Shown here in pieces: positions 27,357-33,280 of a stretch of 33,280 nt of DNA (within the stretch, counting starts at the first letter, position 1; each line of letters begins with the position of its first letter). The stretch is from Porticoccus sp. GTDB lineage: Bacteria > Pseudomonadota > Gammaproteobacteria > Pseudomonadales > Porticoccaceae. The notes under the pieces are model-generated. The model was not told where the DNA came from. It ran no database searches and saw only the letters and a program-made list of their open reading frames with translations. Position numbers and translations under genes: made by a program. The stretch lies in contig NVUM01000010.1 of the NCBI GenBank assembly GCA_002733125.1, forward strand, positions 11,488 through 44,767, in the 5' to 3' direction.

Positions 27357-28196
27357 TCACGGTTGGGGAGGTTTTTCACCGCGTTCTGTTTCGGACTGTC
27401 CCGACAGGATCTGCCCAATCAGTCCGGCACCACCGAGGCTCCAGCCACCGTCCACCGGTAACACGGCGCCACTGATATAGCTCGCGGCAGAAGAACCGAG
27501 AAACATCGCCGCTGCGGCAATATCAGCCGCCGTGCCCTGCCGTTTCATTGGCACTGAATCTGCTATCTGCCGGGCACCCCTCGGTCCCGGCGGCGACAGT
27601 CGCTTCATTCCTTCAGTTCCCTCAATAGGGCCCGGCACCAGTGAGTTCACCCGAATGCCTTCCGCCCCCCACTCCAGTGCCGTCGTGCGAGTGAGCATAT
27701 CGACACCCGCTTTGGCGGCGCAGACATGGGATTGCATTTCCATTGGCACAAAGGCCTGTGGCGCGGAAATATTTATCACACAACCGCCCGGTTTCCGCAG
27801 GTAGGGATAACAGAAACGGAGTACCTGAAAAGTCCCCAGCAGATCGATATCCATCACCGCTTTGAATGCATTGCCGGACATACTGTTGGCCGCCGCCGAA
27901 AAATTGCCCGCCGCACCGGAGACCAGCACGTCGATGGAACCCAGTTGGCGGTGGGCCTCCCCAAAAACCACTTCCAGTCGCCCTGCATCGCGCACATCGG
28001 CAGCAAAGCCCAATACGATGCCACCATATTCCTGCAATGCCAGCACCGCCGCATCGACTTTGGCCTGGGAGCGACTCAGTACGGCAACAGCCGCACCGGC
28101 CTGCGCAAAACCCCGGGCAATGCCCAAGTTGATACCGCTGGTGCCGCCGGCAACAAATACTACGCTGCCACGATAATCGAAAGAACACTGGGGCAT
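27357..28196 (-). CDS. 2,4-dienoyl-CoA-reductase-like SDR (peroxisomal DECR type)
   Basis: A 279-residue short-chain dehydrogenase. The features AAGNFSAAANSMSGNAFKAVMDIDLLGTF and VNSLVPGPIEGTEGMKRL follow the pattern of the DECR2/peroxisomal dienoyl-CoA reductases. In that group, as here (QSHVCAAKAGVD), the usual Tyr is replaced but the Lys is kept. The enzyme would reduce 2,4-dienoyl-CoA during beta-oxidation of unsaturated fatty acids using NADPH. The nucleotide loop is VAGGTSGINLGIA. The C-terminal 25 residues are an extra tail rich in Gly, Glu and Pro. It is the last gene of the leftward group after yqcC (75-bp gap) and converges on dxs. Another fatty-acyl SDR activity is possible. Confidence 0.85.
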   Translation of the reverse strand: MPQCSFDYRGSVVFVAGGTSGINLGIARGFAQAGAAVAVLSRSQAKVDAAVLALQEYGGIVLGFAADVRDAGRLEVVFGEAHRQLGSIDVLVSGAAGNFSAAANSMSGNAFKAVMDIDLLGTFQVLRFCYPYLRKPGGCVINISAPQAFVPMEMQSHVCAAKAGVDMLTRTTALEWGAEGIRVNSLVPGPIEGTEGMKRLSPPGPRGARQIADSVPMKRQGTAADIAAAAMFLGSSAASYISGAVLPVDGGWSLGGAGLIGQILSGQSETERGEKPPQP

Positions 28197-28271
28197 GAAT
28201 CTGTCTCCTGAAATGGTGGGACTAAACGGATCCGGTTGTCAGCAACCTACGAGGGCTAGCAGACCGCTCAG

Positions 28272-28637
28272 TCAGCCGGACAGCAGCCGGTCAATTGCTG
28301 TCAGCGCCGCGATCAATTGCTCCGCATTCGCCTCAATTGATTGTCCTCTGGCGATTGAGTCTTCCCTGGCAATTGATAGCCCCCTGAAATATTCCTCTGC
28401 CATAGGCGCGATCCCGCAGGCGGCTGGCAAGGGAGCTCCGCGCTGCACCAGATCCTGCATACGCGGCAGAAAAATGAATTGCAACCATTCAACAAATTCC
28501 AGCGTATCAATGGCAAAAGGCTGGTCGCTGGCGAGGGCCTCTGGGCTCGGAGCCGAGTCGGACCAGACATCGAGATCGCGCAAATGCTGCTCCACAGCAA
28601 AGAGCCGTATAGTCAATTGCCGACGGACCTCACTCAT
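28272..28637 (-). CDS. yqcC: YqcC-family protein (DUF446) with a hexapeptide repeat
   Basis: A 121-residue protein. The conserved core, SDQPFAIDTLEFVEWLQFIFLPRM followed by LPAACGIAPMAEEYF, matches E. coli YqcC closely (QPFFMDTMEPLEWLQWVLIPRM). Function is unknown. Near the C-terminus there is an imperfect repeat, SIARED, SIARGQ, SIEANA, encoded by three 18-bp units (28323-28376) beginning TCAAT on the minus strand. E. coli YqcC has no such segment and is a little shorter. The gene follows dinG after 25 bp on the same strand. The start codon begins MSEVRRQL. Confidence 0.85.
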   Translation of the reverse strand: MSEVRRQLTIRLFAVEQHLRDLDVWSDSAPSPEALASDQPFAIDTLEFVEWLQFIFLPRMQDLVQRGAPLPAACGIAPMAEEYFRGLSIAREDSIARGQSIEANAEQLIAALTAIDRLLSG

Positions 28638-28662
28638 TCTAGTCTCCCGACAGCTTGTATCA

Positions 28663-30795
28663 TCAATTCAACTCACGGCGAAAAGGGGGCAGGTCATCAA
28701 GCATTTGCCTGCCATAGCGTTTGCTCACAATCCGGCGGTCGAGAATGGTAATTCTACCGGTATCCTGCTCCGTTCGAATCAGTCGGCCACAGGCCTGATG
28801 CAACCGCAGTGAGGCATCAGGCAACATCAACTCCATGAACGGATTGACGCCGCGGAGTTCCAGCCAACCCGACAGGGTTTGATATACCGGATCATCCGGC
28901 ACGGAAAACGGCAGCTTGGCAATCACCACATGGCGGCAGTAATCTCCGGGAAAATCCATGCCCTCGGCAAAACTGGCCAGACCAAAAATAGCGCTACCTG
29001 CACCCTTATCAATTGTTGCGCGATGCCGACGGACAATCTCCTGGTTGGCCCACTGTCCCTGGAGCAGAATGGACTCCCGGCAGGCATCGGGCAACTGCTC
29101 GTAAACCTGTTCCATCTGTCGCCGCGAGGCAAACAGTACCAGCGTCCCCTCTGACCAGTCCACCAGCTCTGGCATGGTTCGGATAAGCGCATCGGTATGC
29201 GCCTTGCTGTCACTGCCATCGGCACCGATATCCGGTACCGACAACGATCCGGCGCTTGCAAAATCAAACGCGCCGGCCACCGCCGTGAACGCCGTATCTG
29301 CCGGCAGGCCACAACGTTTGCCGAAATTCTCGAATTTTCCAAGAGTACGCAGGGTCGCCGAGGTAATCACCGCCGCATGACAACGTTGCCAGAGGTTCTC
29401 CCTGAACAGGCCACCCGCATCCGTGGGCGATGCCGATACCTGAATGTCCAGGACACCGCCGGCCTGCTGCTCAAGGGAGAGCCAGCGGGCATAGGGCGAG
29501 CTGTTGGCAAGATCATCCTCGCGGGCATAACAGCACCAGAGTTTCAGTACACTATCGGTACGTCCCTGCCAGATCCCCACCTGTTGAAAAAGCTGCTCAA
29601 TATCCACCCTGGGGACTGGAAAATGGGGCTCGTCCATCGCATCACCCAGCCGGTCGGAGAGCACTTCCAGAAGGGTTGATAGAACACCAAAGGTTTGCGC
29701 CAGATGACCTGCCAGCTCGCGAACATCTTCACCGGGATCACCATTCGGATAACACCAGCGTGGCTCCGCATCCCCATCACCAGCCTGGGCCAGAGATTTT
29801 TCCAGCACCGGGTAGACCAATCCCAGTAATTTCTCTGCATCACCGGCAGCGGCCGTCAGCTTTTCCAGACGGCTCTGTATTTCCGGCGCGTCTTTCAGTA
29901 ATTCGTACCAACTATCCACCTGCTTCTGCATCTTGCCCAGCCATTGGCTTGTGGTTCGCAGTCTGCAGCTACCGGCAAAATGATTGAGCGCTGTGCCAGC
30001 AATGCGGTGCCCCTCATCAAACAGGTAAATCGTGTCCTCCGGCGGAGGGAGGATGACACCACCACCCAGGGCCAGATCTGCCATGACCAGATCGTGATTG
30101 GCCACGATACAATCCGCCTGATCCAGTGCATCGCGGGCGTTGAAAAAACAGCACTCGCGAATCAGGCGACAGCGACGACCTGCACATTGACGCCGGTCTA
30201 CGGTCAGGGGACGCCAGTCACTGTCTTCCAGCGATTCCGACCAGGCATCCCGGTCACCCGCCCATTGATCTGTTTGCAGGGCATCATTCATGGCGCGATA
30301 GCTGGCAATCAATTTGCCGGTGGGATTAAAGCTGATCTCGTCTTCGAACATGAACTGACCGCTGTCTTTCGCAGTGACACTGTCCAGGCATTGTTCAAGA
30401 CGAACCGGACAAAGATAGCGACCACGCCCCTTGGCCAGGGAGATCCGGTAATCCCAGCCGGTACTTTTGAGCAGGGCCGGGATATCGCGGTTGACCAATT
30501 GTTCCTGCAGCGCCACCGTGCCGGTGGCAATCACCACCCGCTTGCCGCGATGACGTGCAATCGGTAATGCCGCTAGCAGATAAGCCAGCGTTTTGCCGGT
30601 ACCGGTGCCCGCCTCCACCACACAGACCGGGTTGCCCGCTTTGCGGTGCCCCTCCGCATCACTGTCAATGGAGCCCAGACTGTTGGCAATGGCCGCAATC
30701 ATCTGCTTCTGGCCCAACCGGGGCCGCAAACCGTTGCTGTCGAGAAAAGCGCGGTAGCCTCCCTGGATAGTGTTTCTCAGCTCCTCTTCCAGCAC
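28663..30795 (-). CDS. dinG: ATP-dependent DNA helicase DinG
   Basis: A 710-residue XPD-like superfamily 2 helicase that unwinds DNA 5' to 3' and resolves R-loops and D-loops. It has Walker A EAGTGTGKT (61-69), the iron-sulphur cluster Cys129 (GRYLCPVRL) with Cys204, Cys209 and Cys215 or Cys216 (RRQCAGRRCRLIRECC), the DEGH box (260-263), and helicase C-terminal motifs ending in HQACGRLIRTEQDTG. All cluster Cys are present and the length is close to E. coli DinG (716). The start is GTG at 30795, two bases after the TAG of the acyltransferase gene, so translation is probably coupled. In E. coli dinG is SOS-controlled; I see no LexA box here and it probably depends on the upstream promoter. Confidence 0.95.
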   Translation of the reverse strand: MLEEELRNTIQGGYRAFLDSNGLRPRLGQKQMIAAIANSLGSIDSDAEGHRKAGNPVCVVEAGTGTGKTLAYLLAALPIARHRGKRVVIATGTVALQEQLVNRDIPALLKSTGWDYRISLAKGRGRYLCPVRLEQCLDSVTAKDSGQFMFEDEISFNPTGKLIASYRAMNDALQTDQWAGDRDAWSESLEDSDWRPLTVDRRQCAGRRCRLIRECCFFNARDALDQADCIVANHDLVMADLALGGGVILPPPEDTIYLFDEGHRIAGTALNHFAGSCRLRTTSQWLGKMQKQVDSWYELLKDAPEIQSRLEKLTAAAGDAEKLLGLVYPVLEKSLAQAGDGDAEPRWCYPNGDPGEDVRELAGHLAQTFGVLSTLLEVLSDRLGDAMDEPHFPVPRVDIEQLFQQVGIWQGRTDSVLKLWCCYAREDDLANSSPYARWLSLEQQAGGVLDIQVSASPTDAGGLFRENLWQRCHAAVITSATLRTLGKFENFGKRCGLPADTAFTAVAGAFDFASAGSLSVPDIGADGSDSKAHTDALIRTMPELVDWSEGTLVLFASRRQMEQVYEQLPDACRESILLQGQWANQEIVRRHRATIDKGAGSAIFGLASFAEGMDFPGDYCRHVVIAKLPFSVPDDPVYQTLSGWLELRGVNPFMELMLPDASLRLHQACGRLIRTEQDTGRITILDRRIVSKRYGRQMLDDLPPFRRELN

Positions 30796-30797
30796 GC

Positions 30798-31946
30798 CTA
30801 AACCAGACCGAGTTTCAGTTTGCTGCGCACCGGGTTGGCATACATATCCAGCACAATCTCCCGATAGGCCTCCGGCATGGCGAGGATGCGCCCCTCAAAA
30901 GCCCGGGTTTCCCTCGCCCAGTCACAGGGATGCTGCGCTTTCCAGTGAGCCAGTTGCGGTGAATCGCCTTCCAGTTTCTGATAGGCAATCAGGTTGGTAG
31001 GTTGCAGGTGGTAATTACCGATAACTTGCCGGTCCACTGCTTCGGCCATGGCCTCAGGAGAATCGATTGATCTGTCCAGCGGATCACCAAAAGCCACATG
31101 GACAGCGCCCTTGCGCCCCACAATACCCTGATAGATGCTCAGCAGGTCTTCGTGCGCCTCTTTTTCATAAGCCCCCGCTGTTTGACGGGTATACAGCTCT
31201 TTGGCCTTCGCCTCATCCAGCGGATCCAGCTCATAGGAAATGGCCACTGGCACTACCTTTAATTCACGGATGGCCTCGGCAAAACTCTGCTCCTTGGTCT
31301 TGCTCAATGAGAGCATTTTCAACAGGGCTTTTTCCGTTTTATCCACACCGTCCTTTGCTCGACCCTCCCGTTGTGCTATCCACACAGAAGCCCGCTCTTC
31401 AAGCAGGGAAAAACGGATGTAGCGCGACAGTTGTACCAGCGCAGTGAGTTTTTCCCGCCGCCCTACCGGGGAGCGTTTGACGATGAAACTTTTGTTGATG
31501 CGCATCAGATCGGACGTAAAATCTTTGGTCAATAAATTGTCACCAATAGCAATTCGCACCGTATCGCGGCCGTTATGGTAGAGCACAAAATTGACAAACG
31601 CCGGGTCCATGGCGATATCACGATGGTTGCTGATATACAAATAAGCCGAGTCCGGGTCCAACTTCTCCAGTCCCGATACGGTTACCTCGGTACCAATATT
31701 GCGTAGCAGGTTGGCCATGCTGGTGCCCACGGCTTCCTGAAAATCCCGTACATTATCAATTTTGGCAAAGGCTTTTCTGAGTACACGGCTGATCAGTGGT
31801 CGCATCAGCCAGGGCATCCAGCGACCCAGACGCCGATATTTGATGGACATCAGCGTATCGATGAATTCCCGGTCAATGGCCAGGCGGGCCAGCACATCTG
31901 GCACTTCGCTATCGTAGTAGGGACGAATATCGTCAAATTCGTTCAT
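30798..31946 (-). CDS. 1-acylglycerol-3-phosphate acyltransferase-like protein (PlsC fold)
   Basis: A 382-residue membrane-associated acyltransferase. The catalytic motif reads ISNHRDIAMDPAFVNF, with His108 and Asp114. That gives five intervening residues instead of the usual four, as I recall for a subgroup of these proteins (NHRDI-x-x-D). Later blocks are KSFIVKRSPVGRREKL and WIAQREGRAKDG, the counterparts of the substrate-phosphate motifs. There is no clear signal peptide or membrane helix. It probably acylates a glycerol-phosphate lipid precursor, but the acceptor is not known. The ATG at 31946 is chosen over an upstream frame of 42 extra residues without homologue character. It lies 58 bp after pyrB and 2 bp before dinG. 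Confidence 0.82.
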   Translation of the reverse strand: MNEFDDIRPYYDSEVPDVLARLAIDREFIDTLMSIKYRRLGRWMPWLMRPLISRVLRKAFAKIDNVRDFQEAVGTSMANLLRNIGTEVTVSGLEKLDPDSAYLYISNHRDIAMDPAFVNFVLYHNGRDTVRIAIGDNLLTKDFTSDLMRINKSFIVKRSPVGRREKLTALVQLSRYIRFSLLEERASVWIAQREGRAKDGVDKTEKALLKMLSLSKTKEQSFAEAIRELKVVPVAISYELDPLDEAKAKELYTRQTAGAYEKEAHEDLLSIYQGIVGRKGAVHVAFGDPLDRSIDSPEAMAEAVDRQVIGNYHLQPTNLIAYQKLEGDSPQLAHWKAQHPCDWARETRAFEGRILAMPEAYREIVLDMYANPVRSKLKLGLV

Positions 31947-32004
31947 AGGACCTGCATGGTAATAAATTATTATCGACTGCCCACAGGGAAGGCCGTGGGA
32001 TGGA

Positions 32005-33021
32005 TCAGGGTGACAAGCGCGGGTTATACCAACAGACCTCAGTGGCGTATTTTTCCACCAGGTGGGTGACATCCAGAATCATTGAAAACAGGGCCATTCT
32101 TACCAGCAGGCCATTGTCCGTCTGACGAAAAATAGCCAGATTCGGATTGCTGTCCAGATCACAATCCAGCTCGTTGGCTTCCGCCCGGGAGTCTCGCGGC
32201 AGCGGATGCATAATGACGGTATTGGGTTCACAGTTCGAGGTATAAATCGCCTGGTTAAGACGAAACCGTCCGCGATACAGGTCCGCCTCATCCTTACTGG
32301 AAAAACGTTCTTCCTGAATGCGTGTGGAGTAGACAATGTCCACATGCGCAATGCTCGGCTCAAGCCGGTCTGATTCGTCCACTTTGATTCCCGCCGTGCG
32401 CATCTCCTCCACCAGTTCCCTGGGCATGGCCAGCTCCCTCGGGGAAACCAGCTCCACTGAAATGTGCCGGAACAGCATCAGCAACCGGCACAGGGAATGT
32501 ACCGTACGGCCATGCTTTAGGTCACCGATCATGGCAACCCGCAGTCCGTCCAGCTGGCGTCCGCGACCCTTAAGCTCTTTTTCAATGGTATACAGATCCA
32601 GTAGCGCCTGACTGGGATGTTCATTGCTGCCATCACCGCCATTGATCACCGGAACCCGGCTGGAAGAGGCGAAGGCCGCTGCAGAACCGGACTGGGGATG
32701 GCGCAGGCAGATAATGTCGCTAAAACCGGATAATACCCGTGCCGTATCCTGGAGGGACTCGCCCTTGGTCAGGGCCGACGCCTCGAAACCGGCAGTCTCA
32801 CGCACTTCACCACCGAGAAGATTGAAGGCACTGCCAAAGCTGATACGCGTTCGGGTGCTCGATTCAAAAAACATATTGCCGAGGATCGCACCTTCCAGTA
32901 CACGGGTGATTTTCTGCCGCTGCGCGTAGGGCTCCATGCGATCGGCCACCCGGAAAATCCGATCAATATCATTGCGCTCAAACTGACTGATGGAAAGAAT
33001 ACTGGCGCCTTTGAATTCCAC
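32005..33021 (-). CDS. pyrB: aspartate carbamoyltransferase, catalytic chain
   Basis: A 338-residue enzyme that makes N-carbamoyl-aspartate from aspartate and carbamoyl phosphate, the committed step of pyrimidine synthesis. Carbamoyl-phosphate loop: FFESSTRTRISF (Ser54 to Thr58). The 80s loop Lys is in LTKGES (Lys86), and GDGSNEHPSQALLD and IMHPLPRDSRAE complete the active site. The sequence is the longer (about 338-residue) gammaproteobacterial form, not the E. coli type that binds PyrI, and no pyrI lies next to it. The start is GTG at 33021 with AGGGG 6 bases upstream. No pyrimidine attenuator was recognised upstream. Confidence 0.95.
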   Translation of the reverse strand: MEFKGASILSISQFERNDIDRIFRVADRMEPYAQRQKITRVLEGAILGNMFFESSTRTRISFGSAFNLLGGEVRETAGFEASALTKGESLQDTARVLSGFSDIICLRHPQSGSAAAFASSSRVPVINGGDGSNEHPSQALLDLYTIEKELKGRGRQLDGLRVAMIGDLKHGRTVHSLCRLLMLFRHISVELVSPRELAMPRELVEEMRTAGIKVDESDRLEPSIAHVDIVYSTRIQEERFSSKDEADLYRGRFRLNQAIYTSNCEPNTVIMHPLPRDSRAEANELDCDLDSNPNLAIFRQTDNGLLVRMALFSMILDVTHLVEKYATEVCWYNPRLSP

Positions 33022-33095
33022 ACACTGCCCCTAGATAAATAACAAAACCGCTGCATTTTAGCGACTTTGTCAGGTGTGAACCAGCTGCCCACCCA

Positions 33096-33280
33096 CTATA
33101 AAAGTTGCTCGCCCCATTCTCGCAGGGCGTAGAGAATAGTTCTGTCCCGCTCGGACAAATCCTCCCTGTCGTGCAACGCTGCTATCTGCGCGTAAAAATC
33201 GTTCAGCGAGAGATAGCCGTCCCTGCCATTGGCCAACTGTTGAAAGCGGCACTCCTGCCAACGGTTTTGCTCTTCATCAG
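33096..33280 (-). CDS. C-terminal end of an unidentified gene (truncated by window edge)
   Basis: On the minus strand an open frame enters from the right edge and runs 60 codons to a TAG at 33098-33096. The sequence starts DEEQNRWQECRFQQL and ends LYALREWGEQLL, rich in charged residues and predicted helical, with codon use like a real gene. There is no start codon in the window. I do not recognise the family. It is encoded upstream of pyrB with a gap of 74 bp. The overlapping 63-residue frame in another register looks less protein-like. Confidence 0.55.
   Translation of the reverse strand, partial: DEEQNRWQECRFQQLANGRDGYLSLNDFYAQIAALHDREDLSERDRTILYALREWGEQLL

Noticed and set aside
33070-33261. 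A 63-codon minus-strand frame near the right edge
   Set aside because: A different register of the same bases gives a more protein-like helical sequence that runs off the window, so this one is taken as its shadow.

Overview
The window reads as chromosomal DNA of a free-living, probably marine gammaproteobacterium. Supporting features are the xseB-ispA-dxs order, a PA2779/PA2778-type lipoprotein pair, IbpA, DegQ, a YqcC homologue and what looks like a Gac/Rsm regulatory RNA. The Cellvibrionales or a pseudomonad relative would fit, but I cannot name a genus from sequence alone. Most of the window is compact, moderately GC-rich core genome. The AT-rich stretch around 150-960 stands out.

Layout. 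1-1215: the 3' end of the tmRNA gene and its terminator, then an AT-rich stretch with a group I truncated haemoglobin, closed by a decayed second copy of the tmRNA tail and terminator (a likely island remnant). 1266-5959: two divergent catalase-peroxidases, one cytoplasmic and one with a signal peptide. 6245-7939: a membrane diguanylate cyclase. 8061-9861: a small DUF6435-type protein, a diaminopentanoate-dehydrogenase-like enzyme and a broken haem/siderophore ABC ATPase. 9872-15223: a TetR repressor divergent from an RND efflux adaptor and pump, with a perfect 18-bp operator palindrome between them. 15234-16585: a C39-like peptidase/TPR lipoprotein and a PA2779-type membrane protein. 16856-19530: the stress proteins DegQ, IbpA and a UspA-type protein. 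19747-22941: an MDR oxidoreductase, an NSS sodium symporter and an SDR protein lacking the usual catalytic Tyr/Lys. 23057-24164: an HNH endonuclease and a 530-bp gap. 24165-27315: xseB, ispA and dxs. 27357-33021, minus strand: pyrB, an acyltransferase, dinG, yqcC and a dienoyl-CoA-reductase-like SDR, closely spaced and probably partly co-transcribed. 33096-33280: the C-terminal end of an unidentified gene.

The most interesting region is the gap at 23633-24164, which holds no protein gene. On the minus strand it contains a candidate CsrB/RsmY/RsmZ-type RNA (about 23870-24019). It has five GGA motifs, two of them in small hairpin loops with the context ACAUGGAUGU, a strong intrinsic terminator, and a GacA-box-like palindrome at a plausible distance upstream. 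Directly behind it lies a second transcription-unit candidate: a near-consensus sigma70 promoter, about 154 nt of structured sequence and its own terminator. Another notable feature is an intrinsic-terminator-shaped hairpin whose stem and loop contain the ATG start codon of the PA2778-type lipoprotein.

Functionally the window is weighted toward stress handling (two KatG, haemoglobin, DegQ, IbpA, Usp, RND efflux) and signalling (c-di-GMP synthesis, a Gac/Rsm RNA), alongside isoprenoid and pyrimidine housekeeping genes. All annotation was done by eye from sequence; no database search was run.
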